A stretch of DNA of 64,000 nucleotides. Source: an uncultured Propionibacteriaceae bacterium. GTDB taxonomy: Bacteria; Actinomycetota; Actinomycetes; Propionibacteriales; Propionibacteriaceae. The notes under the pieces are model-generated. The model was not told the origin of the DNA. It worked only from the letters and a program-made list of their open reading frames with translations, and did no database searches. The position numbers and the translations under genes are program-made. The stretch's first letter is position 1; each line of letters opens with the position of its first letter. The stretch spans positions 62,001 to 126,000 of the forward strand of contig CALIWR010000005.1 in assembly GCA_938046585.1 (NCBI GenBank). The letters are read 5' to 3'. This document shows positions 47,359 to 56,073 of this stretch, piece after piece.

Positions 47359-47829
47359 TCACTGGCCGACAGCCGCGGCGATCCCGTGGTAACGCTGCTC
47401 GCTCAGTAGCTGCCACGTGTCGATATGGCGGATCGTGACCCGAACGACCAGATCCGTGTCGAGGCTGACGACGTACAGCCGGCCCGGGATCTCGTCTCGG
47501 GTGGCGTTGCGGTTGATCTCGGCCAGCAGGTGCAGCAGCCGGGGAACCACCTCATGGGGGACCGGGTGGCTGACCAACGGATGTCGTGATCCGTCGGAGG
47601 TCAGCGCGGCCAGGGACCCGCTGTCGGTACGTCCGATCCCGACAACCGACTCCAACCAGACCGCACCGTGGGTCGTCACCAGGCACGCTGCCCGGCCGGC
47701 GATAGTGGCTCGAACCTGGGGTGGTGGCTCGTGATCGGCACTGGCCCGTGGCGTGGGTTCCGGTTCTGCTTGGCTCTGAGACACGTCGATGTCCTCCATG
47801 TCCTCAATGGCTCGGCGGGGTCTGGCCAT
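47359..47829 (-). CDS. Hypothetical protein downstream of def
   Basis: 156 residues. Acidic, Pro-rich N-terminus (about 1-38), then an alpha/beta part (ATIAGRAACLVTTHGAVWLESVVGIGR, PVPHEVVPRLLHLLAEINRN, RLYVVSLDTDLVVRVTIRHID). No signal peptide or membrane span. ATG lies three bases after the def stop, so it is in the def operon. I do not recognise the family. Confidence 0.7.
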   Translation of the reverse strand: MARPRRAIEDMEDIDVSQSQAEPEPTPRASADHEPPPQVRATIAGRAACLVTTHGAVWLESVVGIGRTDSGSLAALTSDGSRHPLVSHPVPHEVVPRLLHLLAEINRNATRDEIPGRLYVVSLDTDLVVRVTIRHIDTWQLLSEQRYHGIAAAVGQ

Positions 47830-47832
47830 GGC

Positions 47833-48435
47833 TCAACGACCCTCTCGCGCCGGGTCGAACGGGAGCTTGGGCGACACCGGCCAGTCTGGCGGGTAGCGGT
47901 AGGCCAGGCGTTCCTGTTTGCGGTCCAGGGATTTGCGTCGTCGCAGCGAGAGTCGATCACCGAAGACGATCCCGTTCAGATGATCTGTCTCGTGCTGTAG
48001 GCAACGGGCCAGCATGCCGGTCCCGATGACCTCGATCGGCTCTCCCTCAAGGTCTTGACCATGACAGACCGCATAGTCGGGTCGCGCCAGGGTCTCATAA
48101 GCGCCGGGGAAAGACAAGCATCCCTCCTCGCCCTCCTCCAGGTTGCGAGCCCGGCCCTCAGGAAGGGTGACGACCGGGTTACAGACTGCCCCGACCCGGA
48201 TGACGTCGTCGCCGTCAGCGCATGCGAAAACGAACATCGCGATGTCTCGCCCGATCTGGGTGGCGGCCAGCCCGACTCCCTGAGCCGCGGCCTGGGTCGC
48301 GAACATGTCCCGCGCCATATCCCGCAGCCCAGCGTCGAACGTTGTCACCGGGCGGGTCCTGGTGTGCATCACCGATTCGCCCCAGCGGGTGATCGGCAGG
48401 ACCGAGCCACCCGTCGTCAGATCTCGGATGTCCAT
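47833..48435 (-). CDS. def: Peptide deformylase
   Basis: Removes the formyl group from new proteins. 200 residues with the three catalytic motifs GVGLAATQIG, EGCLSFPG and HETDHLNG (metal ligands Cys, His, His; catalytic Glu). ATG 48435 (MDIRDLTTGG) is chosen because GGGAGG is just upstream; a start at 48477 is not supported. A TAGCCT -10 candidate is at 48464-48469 (minus). Divergent from xerC across 190 bases. Confidence 0.95.
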   Translation of the reverse strand: MDIRDLTTGGSVLPITRWGESVMHTRTRPVTTFDAGLRDMARDMFATQAAAQGVGLAATQIGRDIAMFVFACADGDDVIRVGAVCNPVVTLPEGRARNLEEGEEGCLSFPGAYETLARPDYAVCHGQDLEGEPIEVIGTGMLARCLQHETDHLNGIVFGDRLSLRRRKSLDRKQERLAYRYPPDWPVSPKLPFDPAREGR

Positions 48436-48613
48436 CGTCCTCCCTCGTCCCGTTTCCCGAACCAGGCTATCGGCCACAGCGCCGTTGCGAAGCCATCAGA
48501 TCATGATGTGCCCTCCGAATATTGGCAGCGGCCAGAACCTGGACCCGTGCCCGGCATCCGTCGACACGAATCCGGTAGGCCGCCGGCTGCGGCGGTAGCT
48601 GGTGTGCGAGCGG

Positions 48614-48619
48614 CAGACT
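48614..48619 (+). promoter_or_regulatory. Possible -10 box of leaderless xerC
   Basis: CAGACT, six bases before GTG 48626. Weaker than TANNNT but at the exact leaderless distance. Confidence 0.35.
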
Positions 48620-48625
48620 GACCGG

Positions 48626-49537
48626 GTGAGCGAGCCACAAGTGTTGGGGGACCTGGTCCAGCGCTACCTGGACCATCTGCGTGACCGCGGCTACTCCGAG
48701 CACACCCGACGCGGCTATGCCCAGGACCTGGCCACGCTGGAAACTTTTTTGCGCCAGCAGGGGTGTACCAGCCCAGACCAGGTCGACCTGCGGACCCTGC
48801 GGGCCTGGCTGGCTGCCCAGACCGGGGCCAGCCGCGCCACCGTCCAGCGGCGGGCTTGCGGGGTCCGAGCTTTCTACGCCTGGGCTGTCCGCGCCCGGCT
48901 GGTGCCCAGCGATGCGGCCGCGGGCCTGCGGTCTCCGAAGACCCCGAAACGACTGCCGGCCACCATCACCCAGGCCGAGGCGGCCGAGATGCTGCGCTCG
49001 GCGATCGCCGTGGCCGCCGAGGATGATTCTGCGGTCGGTGCCCGCGATGTCGCGATCCTGGAGCTGTTGTACGCAGCTGGGATCCGGGTCAGCGAACTGT
49101 GCGGGCTCGACCTGGGAGACCTCGACCTGGCCCGGCAGGCGATCCGGGTCCTCGGCAAGGGCAACAAGGAACGCACTGTTCCGATCGGGAACCCTGCCCA
49201 GCGGGCCTTGGATGCCTGGCTGGCCCGCCGCCGGGAACTGGCCCGGCCCAGATCCGGACGGGCCGTCTTCATCGGGCAACGAGCCGGTGCCCGAATCGAC
49301 CCGCGGGTGGTGCGCCGGATCGTGCACCGGGCCCTGGGGTTGGTCGACGGTGCCCCTGACCTGGGCCCGCATGGTCTGCGGCACGCGATGGCGACCCATC
49401 TTCTGGAAGGTGGGGCTGATCTGCGGACGATCCAGGAACTGCTCGGACATTCCAGCTTGGCGACCACCCAGCTCTACACGCACGTCACCACTGACCGGCT
49501 GCGGGCCGCCTACGCCCAGGCCCACCCCCGTGCTTAG
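48626..49537 (+). CDS. xerC: Tyrosine recombinase XerC-type
   Basis: 303 residues. N-terminal core-binding domain (LGDLVQRYLDHLRDRGYSEHT) and catalytic domain with Arg in AGIRVSELCGL, Lys in LGKGNKERTVP, HGLRH, LLGHSSLATTQ and Tyr in LYTHV. By family it resolves chromosome dimers at dif. The setting next to the M23 peptidase and rpsB is that of actinobacterial XerC; XerD lies elsewhere. Start GTG 48626 is preferred to GTG 48602. Confidence 0.9.
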   Translation: MSEPQVLGDLVQRYLDHLRDRGYSEHTRRGYAQDLATLETFLRQQGCTSPDQVDLRTLRAWLAAQTGASRATVQRRACGVRAFYAWAVRARLVPSDAAAGLRSPKTPKRLPATITQAEAAEMLRSAIAVAAEDDSAVGARDVAILELLYAAGIRVSELCGLDLGDLDLARQAIRVLGKGNKERTVPIGNPAQRALDAWLARRRELARPRSGRAVFIGQRAGARIDPRVVRRIVHRALGLVDGAPDLGPHGLRHAMATHLLEGGADLRTIQELLGHSSLATTQLYTHVTTDRLRAAYAQAHPRA

Positions 49538-49575
49538 GCCGTGGCCGACGATCTCGGCAGACACCCATCGGCGCA

Positions 49576-50481
49576 TCACCACAGACCAGTGGGGTCGATC
49601 AGCTGCTGATTCACCCAGGCCTGGGCGTGCAGGTGGCAGCCGGTGGACATCCCGGTGGTGCCGACCGCTGCGATCACCTGGCCCCGAGCCACCCGGGCCC
49701 CGGCCCGGACCGCGAATGACTGGGCGTGGGCGTATCCAGTTACGACATGGCCTCGCGAGCCCGTACCGTGATCGACCAGGACCCGGTTGCCGTAGGCCCC
49801 GTCCCAGCCGGCCGAGACCACCACGCCATCGGCCCAGGCTCGGATCGGGGTCCCACAAGCAGCGCCGATATCAGCCCCGTCATGCAGCTTCCAGACCCCG
49901 GTTACGGGATGGCGCCGCATACCGAACGGCGAGGTGATCGGGCCATCAGCTGGGCGAGAGCTGCCCGAGCCGGCGACCTGGGCGGCCGTGACCGGACGCG
50001 GGGTGACGCCCCGTGGCAGCAGCCGAACCTGGGACGGTCCGATCAGCAACATCGGGTCCAAATACTCCTCGCCGGATCTCAGCCCCCAGTGCAAGCAGGC
50101 CGGAGCCGGACACGGATGTCCCGCCTCCAGCCGGGCGACCGGGTCTCCGGCCGCCACCTGGGTCCCGACTGCCACTGTCGCCGTCACCGGCTCGTACGTG
50201 GTACGGACCGTCCCGTGATCGATCACCAGCACGCCGCGTCCCGCGACCATCCCGGAGAACGAGATCCGCCCTGACGCGGCAGCGACCACGGTGGCACCGG
50301 GCTCGGCGGCGATGTCGACACCGCGGTGTCCCGAGCCCCACCGGACCTCGGGTGGGTCGTACGGTGTCACCACCGGCCCGGCCACCGGCAACCGGCCCCG
50401 GGGCAGGCCGACATCGCCTCGCGCCGGGGTTGCCAGGCTCAGGAACACCAGGGTCGCCAGGACAACCACAATTCGTCTCAT
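49576..50481 (-). CDS. Secreted protein with two M23 peptidase domains
   Basis: 301 residues, signal peptide MRRIVVVLATLVFLSLATPARG. Domain 1 (about 45-140) has HRGVDI (His52, Asp56) and CLHWG (His131). It keeps the zinc ligands but has TYEPV where active enzymes have a His-containing YxHL, and Cys instead of the first His of HxH. Domain 2 (about 178-292) is canonical: HDGADI (His200, Asp204), GYAHAQ (His252) and CHLHAQ (His283, His285). Domain 2 is likely the active endopeptidase and domain 1 a wall-binding or regulatory copy. M23 genes next to rpsB are common in Actinobacteria; two copies in one chain are not. Confidence 0.88.
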   Translation of the reverse strand: MRRIVVVLATLVFLSLATPARGDVGLPRGRLPVAGPVVTPYDPPEVRWGSGHRGVDIAAEPGATVVAAASGRISFSGMVAGRGVLVIDHGTVRTTYEPVTATVAVGTQVAAGDPVARLEAGHPCPAPACLHWGLRSGEEYLDPMLLIGPSQVRLLPRGVTPRPVTAAQVAGSGSSRPADGPITSPFGMRRHPVTGVWKLHDGADIGAACGTPIRAWADGVVVSAGWDGAYGNRVLVDHGTGSRGHVVTGYAHAQSFAVRAGARVARGQVIAAVGTTGMSTGCHLHAQAWVNQQLIDPTGLW

Positions 50482-50589
50482 GCCTTCGACTATGGGCAGC
50501 GCCACCGGAATCGGACATTTCCACTGGGCAGCTGTGGATAACGCTCGGGGTCGTTCGGCGGCTGTGGACAGGTCACACCTCTGACGGCT

Positions 50590-50618
50590 TTGCCGGGACC
50601 GGGCAGCGCTTGTACGCT
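50590..50618 (+). promoter_or_regulatory. rpsB-tsf promoter
   Basis: TTGCCG (50590-50595), a 17-base spacer, TACGCT (50613-50618). One of the best -35/-10 pairs in the window. It predicts a start near 50625 and a 5' leader of about 170 bases. Confidence 0.6.
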
Positions 50619-50626
50619 ATCGGCAG

Positions 50627-50646
50627 CGACCGGGCAACCCCGGTCG
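50627..50646 (+). promoter_or_regulatory. Hairpin at the 5' end of the rpsB leader
   Basis: Perfect 8-bp stem CGACCGGG / CCCGGTCG with loop CAAC, right after the predicted transcription start. The rest of the ~170-base leader is GC-rich and could fold further, which would fit ribosomal-protein autoregulation. Confidence 0.45.
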
Positions 50647-50796
50647 ACTTCGCATGCCGACACACCGTGGTCGCACGGGTCGTCACCCAGAGGTCCCGGT
50701 CTCCGGGCGGGGACGGCGTCGGCGTCAGGCGGCATCGAACCGTTCGGTGCCGGGAGAACCTCGCGGCCGACGCCGGCCGTACAGAAAGGAACGGCC

Positions 50797-51648
50797 ATGG
50801 CCGTCGTCACCGCCCGCCAGCTGCTCGACAGCGGCGTTCACTTTGGGCACCAGACCCGTCGCTGGAACCCCAAGATGAAGCGCTTTATCTTCACCGAGCG
50901 CAACGGCATCTACATCATCGACCTGCACCAGTCGCTGACCTACATTGACCAGGCCTATGCCTACGTCAAGGACACAGTCGCCAAGGGCGGGCAGATCCTC
51001 TTCGTGGGCACCAAGAAGCAGGCCCAGGAGGCGATCGCCGAACAAGCCACCCGAGTCGGGATGCCGTACGTGAACCAGCGCTGGCTGGGTGGCATGCTCA
51101 CCAATTTCCATACCATGGTGAAGCGGATCCAGCGGCTCAAGGAGCTGGAGGCGATGAACTTCGACGACGTCGCCGCCTCGGGGCTGACCAAGAAGGAGCT
51201 GCTGGGGCTGCGTCGCGAGAAAGACAAGCTCTCCAAGACCCTGGGCGGGATCCGCGACATGAGCCGTCCGCCGCAGGCGGTCTGGGTGATCGACACCAAG
51301 AAGGAGCACCTGGCCGTCGACGAGGCCCGCAAGCTGCGGATCCCCGTGATCGCGATCCTGGACACCAACTGCGACCCGGACGAGGTCGACTGGCCGATCC
51401 CCGGCAACGACGACGCAATCCGCTCGGTCGGGCTGCTGACCCGGGTGATCGCCGACGCCGTCGCCGACGGGCTGGTGTCCCGCTCCGGGCACGGTGCGAC
51501 CGGTGAGAAGACCGAGGCCGAGCCGATGCCGGAGTGGGAGCGTGAGCTGCTCGCCGGCCAGGAGGCCGCAGCCCCCGAGCAGGCCCCTACCGGACAGCCG
51601 GCCGAGACCAACGCCGACCAGCCGGCGACCACCCAGACCACTAACTGA
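50797..51648 (+). CDS. rpsB: 30S ribosomal protein S2
   Basis: 283 residues. LLDSGVHFGHQTRRWNPKM, TKKQAQEAIAEQA, PYVNQRWLGGMLTNF and the late VIAILDTNCDP are all typical of S2. The C-terminal ~40 residues are a Glu/Pro/Ala-rich tail, as is common in Actinobacteria. ATG 50797 has GAAAGGA seven bases upstream; an in-frame start at 50590 would lie in the promoter. tsf follows after 30 bases. Confidence 0.98.
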   Translation: MAVVTARQLLDSGVHFGHQTRRWNPKMKRFIFTERNGIYIIDLHQSLTYIDQAYAYVKDTVAKGGQILFVGTKKQAQEAIAEQATRVGMPYVNQRWLGGMLTNFHTMVKRIQRLKELEAMNFDDVAASGLTKKELLGLRREKDKLSKTLGGIRDMSRPPQAVWVIDTKKEHLAVDEARKLRIPVIAILDTNCDPDEVDWPIPGNDDAIRSVGLLTRVIADAVADGLVSRSGHGATGEKTEAEPMPEWERELLAGQEAAAPEQAPTGQPAETNADQPATTQTTN

Positions 51649-51678
51649 CCGACCCGTACCAGCGAGGAACACCAACGA

Positions 51679-52491
51679 ATGGCCATTACTGCCACTGACG
51701 TCAAGAAGCTCCGGGACATGACCGGAGCCGGGATGATGGACGCCAAGAAGGCGCTCACCGACAGCGACGGAGACTTCGAAAAGGCTGTCGAACTGCTCCG
51801 GATCACCGGAGCCTCCAAGGCCGCCAAGCGTTCCGACCGCGAAGCCAGTAACGGCATCGTGGCTGCCAGCGGGCACGCCCTGGTGCAGCTAGGCGCTGAG
51901 ACCGACTTCGTCGCCAAGAACGAGGAATTCGTCACCGCCGCCCAGCAGATCGTCGAGGCCGTCGACCAGGCCGGGGCTGACAGCGTCGAGGCCGCCTTGA
52001 CGCTGAACCTGGCCACGGGCGAGACCGTCGCCGACCGGATCGCGGCCCTGGTCGCCAAGATCGGGGAGAAGATCGAGCTGGTCAAGGTCGCCCGCTTCGC
52101 CGGGCAGACCCAGACCTACCTGCACCACCGCAGCCAGGATCTTCCGCCTCAGGTCGGGGTGCTGGTCGAGTATCAGGGTGACGATGCTGACCTGATCCGT
52201 ATGGTGACCATGCAGATCGCCTCCATGTCGCCGCAGTTCGTCTCGCGCGATGAGGTGCCACAGGAGACCGTCGCCAACGAGCGGCGGATCGCCGAGGCTG
52301 CTGCCCGTGAGGAGGGCAAGCCGGAGCAGGCGATCGCTCGGATCGTCGAGGGCCGAGTGGGTGCCTTCTTTAAGGATGTCTGTTTGGTGGACCAGCCGGC
52401 GATCTCGGACGACAAGCAGAGCGTCGGGACGCTGCTGAAGAAGGCCGGGATCACCGTCACCCGCTTCGTACGGTTCGCTGCAGGAGCCTGA
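51679..52491 (+). CDS. tsf: Elongation factor Ts
   Basis: Nucleotide exchange factor for EF-Tu. 270 residues: N-terminal UBA-like domain with VKKLRDMTGAGMMDAKKAL, then HALVQLGAETDFVAKNEEF and the core domains with VGVLVEYQGDD and IASMSPQFVSRDEVP. Standard actinobacterial length. Downstream is a long hairpin before pyrH. Confidence 0.98.
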   Translation: MAITATDVKKLRDMTGAGMMDAKKALTDSDGDFEKAVELLRITGASKAAKRSDREASNGIVAASGHALVQLGAETDFVAKNEEFVTAAQQIVEAVDQAGADSVEAALTLNLATGETVADRIAALVAKIGEKIELVKVARFAGQTQTYLHHRSQDLPPQVGVLVEYQGDDADLIRMVTMQIASMSPQFVSRDEVPQETVANERRIAEAAAREEGKPEQAIARIVEGRVGAFFKDVCLVDQPAISDDKQSVGTLLKKAGITVTRFVRFAAGA

Positions 52492-52503
52492 AACATCTAG
52501 AGT

Positions 52504-52539
52504 GCGGTGCGCCGCGACCCACGGGTTGCGGCGTACCGC
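52504..52539 (+). promoter_or_regulatory. Long hairpin between tsf and pyrH
   Basis: About 16-17 paired bases: GCGGTGCGCCGCGACCC against GGGTTGCGGCGTACCGC with two G-U pairs and a tiny loop. It ends a few bases before the AAGGAGG of pyrH and has no U-tract. It could be a partial terminator, an RNase site or a block to ribosome access at pyrH. Confidence 0.55.
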
Positions 52540-52555
52540 CATGTAAGGAGGCACT

Positions 52556-53281
52556 GTGGACCAGGGGGAACGCCCGCACTACCGACGGGTGCTGCTGAAG
52601 CTGTCGGGGGAGGCCTTCGGCGGCGGCGGCCTGGGGGTTGACCCCGATGTGGTGTCCCGGATCGCCGGTGAGGTGGCTGCGGTCGCCCGCAGCGGGGTCC
52701 AGGTCGCGATCGTCGTCGGCGGCGGTAATTTCTTCCGCGGCGCCGAACTGCAACAGCGTGGCATGGAGCGGGCCCGGGCCGACTACATCGGGATGCTGGG
52801 CACCGTCATGAACTGCCTGGCCCTGCAGGACTTCTGCGAGAAGGCCGGGATCGACACCCGGGTCCAGACTGCGATCACCATGGGGCAGGTCGCCGAGGCA
52901 TATGTCCCGCGCCGCGCCGTACGGCACCTGGAGAAGGGCCGGGTCGTGATCTTCGGCGCCGGCTCCGGAATGCCGTTCTTCTCTACTGACACGGTCGCGG
53001 CTCAGCGGGCCCTGGAGGCGGGTTGTGAGGTGCTGCTGATGGCGAAGCAGGGCGTCGACGGGGTGTACGACGCGGACCCGGCCATCGACCCGTCCGCCAC
53101 CAGATTCGGCGACCTCAGCTACGATGAATACTTGGCGCGCAACCTCAAGGTCGCCGATGCCACGGCGATCAGCCTGGCCCGCGATTTCGGACTGCCGATG
53201 GTTTTCTTCAACCTAGATGTCCCCGGCAACATCGCCCGGGTGGTCTCGGGGGCTGCAATCGGTACCACTGTTCACGCCTGA
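52556..53281 (+). CDS. pyrH: UMP kinase
   Basis: Phosphorylates UMP to UDP; bacterial hexameric type of the amino acid kinase fold. 241 residues: RRVLLKLSGEAFGG, VAIVVGGGNFFRG, DYIGMLGTVMNCLALQD, and the late AKQGVDGVYDADP. GTG start with AAGGAGG at ideal spacing. It is followed by frr, as in most bacteria. Confidence 0.97.
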   Translation: MDQGERPHYRRVLLKLSGEAFGGGGLGVDPDVVSRIAGEVAAVARSGVQVAIVVGGGNFFRGAELQQRGMERARADYIGMLGTVMNCLALQDFCEKAGIDTRVQTAITMGQVAEAYVPRRAVRHLEKGRVVIFGAGSGMPFFSTDTVAAQRALEAGCEVLLMAKQGVDGVYDADPAIDPSATRFGDLSYDEYLARNLKVADATAISLARDFGLPMVFFNLDVPGNIARVVSGAAIGTTVHA

Positions 53282-53346
53282 GCTACCACCTCTGCTGGGT
53301 TGCTATACGGTCTACCCATCGCCCACCACACATGAAGGGACCACCC

Positions 53347-53904
53347 GTGACAGCCGAGATCGTCTCCAGTGCCGATACCAAGATGGACACGGCGGTCGAC
53401 TTCGCCCGCGAGGAACTCGCAGCGATCCGTACCGGGCGGGCCCACCCCGCCATGTTCCACAAACTCAATGCCGAGTACTACGGCACCCCGACCCCGCTGC
53501 AGCAGCTCGCTTCGTTCCAGGTGCCCGAGGCTCGTACCGTGCTGATCACCCCGTACGATCGCAGCGCGATGGCCGCCATCGAGCGAGCGATCCGGGATTC
53601 TGACCTGGGGGTGAACCCGTCCAATGACGGCACCACGATCCGGGTGACGCTGCCGGTATTGACCGAGGACCGGCGCAAGGAGTACACCAAGCTTGCTAAG
53701 CACAAGGCCGAGGAGGGGCGGGTCGCGATCCGTAACACCCGCCGCCATGCCAATGACGCGATCCACAAGCTGGTGAAGGACAAGGAGGTGTCCGAAGATG
53801 ACGCCGCCCGCGCTGAGAAGCAGCTGGATACGATCACCAAGAAGCACACCGATGCCGTCGACGAATTGCTGAGGCACAAAGAGGCAGAGCTCCTCGAGCT
53901 CTGA
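53347..53904 (+). CDS. frr: Ribosome recycling factor
   Basis: Releases ribosomes from mRNA after termination, with EF-G. 185 residues: IRTGRAHPAMF, PEARTVLITPYDRSAM, VNPSNDGTTIRVTLPVLTEDRR and the long coiled helices at both ends. GTG 53347 is chosen over ATG 53332 because AAGGGA lies at the right distance before the GTG. TATACGGT near 53303 may be an extra promoter. Confidence 0.97.
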   Translation: MTAEIVSSADTKMDTAVDFAREELAAIRTGRAHPAMFHKLNAEYYGTPTPLQQLASFQVPEARTVLITPYDRSAMAAIERAIRDSDLGVNPSNDGTTIRVTLPVLTEDRRKEYTKLAKHKAEEGRVAIRNTRRHANDAIHKLVKDKEVSEDDAARAEKQLDTITKKHTDAVDELLRHKEAELLEL

Positions 53905-53912
53905 AATTCGGC

Positions 53913-54818
53913 GTGAGTGATGACACCACCGGGCATCGTTCCCACCGGGACTTGGCCCGGGAACGGGTGGACCGGGTCAACGAGCGGGCCGGGCGGAATC
54001 TGCCGGCAGCGGTGGGAGTGGCGGTCGGTCTGATCGGCTACGTGATCGTCACCCTGCTGTTCTTCAAGGCCGGCTTCATGCTGCTGCTGGCCGTCGGGAT
54101 GGTGCTGGGGTCGATCGAATTGCACCGGGTCCTCAGAGCCCAGGCGCAGATGACCTCGGCGGTGCTACCGATTTGCATCGGCACCGTGGCAATGGTGGCC
54201 GGCTCGTACCTGGCCCACGAGGGCGAGACCCTCTTCACCCCGACTACGGTGCTGATCATTGCGCTGGGGGTGACGGTGTTGGCGGCGCTGGCCTGGCGTC
54301 TGCCGGGCGGCTCGACCGGTTTCGTCCGGGACGTGGCGGCGAGCATGCTGACGATCGCTTATATTCCGCTGCTCGGTTCATTTCTGGCGCTGATGGTGGG
54401 CACCCCAAACGGCGGCTCGCGGATCACTACCACCATCCTCTGTGTCGCCGCCAGTGACACCGGCGGCTGGTTGGCCGGGGTGCTCTTCGGCAGACACCCG
54501 TTGGCGCCCAGGATCAGCCCCAAGAAGACCTGGGAGGGGTCGATCGGTTCGTTGCTGTTGTCGCTGGCGGTCGGAGCGGTAATGGCCCACCAGGTGCTGC
54601 GGATTCCGGTCGGGCTAGGTCTGGTCTTCGGGGCCGCCATGGTGGTTTTTGGCACCCTGGGGGACCTGGTCGAGTCCCAGCTGAAGCGGGATCTGGGAAT
54701 CAAGGACATGAGTCACTTCCTGCCTGGTCATGGCGGGGTGCTGGATCGGGTGGACTCGCTGCTGTTCGCCGCCCCGGTGGCCTGGGGCCTGCTGCACCTG
54801 ATGGTGCCCGGTGGCTGA
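53913..54818 (+). CDS. cdsA: Phosphatidate cytidylyltransferase
   Basis: Makes CDP-diacylglycerol from phosphatidic acid and CTP at the membrane. 301 residues: basic N-terminus, about eight membrane segments, and the signature CVAASDTGGWLAGVLFGRHPL...SPKKTWEGSIG with KDMSHFLPGHGGVLDRVDS at the end. GTG start eight bases after frr. Its end overlaps rlmN by eight bases. Confidence 0.95.
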   Translation: MSDDTTGHRSHRDLARERVDRVNERAGRNLPAAVGVAVGLIGYVIVTLLFFKAGFMLLLAVGMVLGSIELHRVLRAQAQMTSAVLPICIGTVAMVAGSYLAHEGETLFTPTTVLIIALGVTVLAALAWRLPGGSTGFVRDVAASMLTIAYIPLLGSFLALMVGTPNGGSRITTTILCVAASDTGGWLAGVLFGRHPLAPRISPKKTWEGSIGSLLLSLAVGAVMAHQVLRIPVGLGLVFGAAMVVFGTLGDLVESQLKRDLGIKDMSHFLPGHGGVLDRVDSLLFAAPVAWGLLHLMVPGG

Positions 54819-55998
54819 GCCGGTACGGCTGCGGCTGGCAGCGCCGGCCCGAGGCAAACCACCTCGCCACTGGGCTGACCTGACCGTGGCCGAACGCGCT
54901 CCGGCGGTCGTCGCGGCCGGGCTGCCGAGGTTTCGCGCCCAGCAGCTGGCAACCCACTACTACGAGCACCTGTCGGTGGACCCGCAGACCTGGACCGACC
55001 TGCCGAAGGACCAGCGCCAGACGGTCCGCGAGGTCTTCTTCCCGCCCCTGCTCAGCCACGTCCGGCAGGTCTCCTGCGACCGGGGAGCCACCGTCAAAAC
55101 CCTGTGGCGGCTTCACGACGGCAGCTTGGTCGAGTCGGTCCTGATGCGGTACGGGCTACGCCGCGACGGCAGCCCGGGCTCGAACGGGATCCGCAGCACC
55201 CTATGCGTTTCCTCCCAGGCTGGTTGTGGCATGGCCTGCCCGTTCTGCGCCACCGGGCAGGGCGGGCTGCAGCGCAACCTGTCGGCCGCTGAGATCGTGG
55301 ACCAGGTTCGGGCCGCGGCGGCGATCCTGGCCACCGGTGACCTGCCCGGGGGAGCGGGCCGGCTCACCAACGTGGTTTTCATGGGGATGGGGGAGCCGCT
55401 GGCGAATTATCGAGCCCTGATCACCGCCATACGAGCGATCACGACAGCGGTGCCGCAGGGGCTGGGGATTTCCGCGCGAGGCCTCACCGTGTCCACGGTA
55501 GGGCTGGTACCCAGGATCCGGCAGCTGGGCACAGAGGGGTTGCCGGTGACCCTGGCGGTGTCATTGCATGCCCCCGACGACGAACTGCGCGACAGTCTGG
55601 TACCGATCAACACCCGGTGGCCGGTGGCCCAGGTGGTGGATGCGGCCTGGGAATATGCCCGGACCAGCAGACGGCGGGTTTCGATCGAGTATGCCCTGAT
55701 CCGCGACATCAACGACCAGGCCTGGCGAGCCGACCGGCTCGCCGAGGTACTGGCCGCGCGAGGCGATTGGGGTTGGGCGCACGTCAACCTGATCCCGCTG
55801 AATCCGACCCCTGGTTCGAAGTGGACCGCATCGCGGCCCCAGGCCCAGGACGATTTCGTCCGACGCCTCGAGGCGCATCGGATCCCGGTCACCGTCCGCG
55901 ACACCCGAGGCCGTGAGATCGACGGCGCCTGCGGCCAGCTCGCCGCCCGTCAGCGCGGTCAGGGCGCCGGGGATCGCGTACCGACGAACCCGGGCTAG
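54811..55998 (+). CDS. rlmN: Dual-specificity RNA methyltransferase RlmN
   Basis: Radical SAM enzyme that methylates C2 of A2503 in 23S rRNA and A37 of some tRNAs. 395 residues: CGMACPFC cluster site, GMGEPLANY, LAVSLHAPDDELRD, and a C-terminal Cys in DGACGQLA. GTG start overlapping cdsA. Usual neighbour of cdsA in Actinobacteria. Confidence 0.95.
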   Translation: MAEPVRLRLAAPARGKPPRHWADLTVAERAPAVVAAGLPRFRAQQLATHYYEHLSVDPQTWTDLPKDQRQTVREVFFPPLLSHVRQVSCDRGATVKTLWRLHDGSLVESVLMRYGLRRDGSPGSNGIRSTLCVSSQAGCGMACPFCATGQGGLQRNLSAAEIVDQVRAAAAILATGDLPGGAGRLTNVVFMGMGEPLANYRALITAIRAITTAVPQGLGISARGLTVSTVGLVPRIRQLGTEGLPVTLAVSLHAPDDELRDSLVPINTRWPVAQVVDAAWEYARTSRRRVSIEYALIRDINDQAWRADRLAEVLAARGDWGWAHVNLIPLNPTPGSKWTASRPQAQDDFVRRLEAHRIPVTVRDTRGREIDGACGQLAARQRGQGAGDRVPTNPG

Positions 55999-56073
55999 GG
56001 GCTGCTAGCTGCTAACCGTGGCAAGGGATGGGCCGCCCTCGCGAGCGTCAGTTCAGCGCGGTTGAATGGGTCC

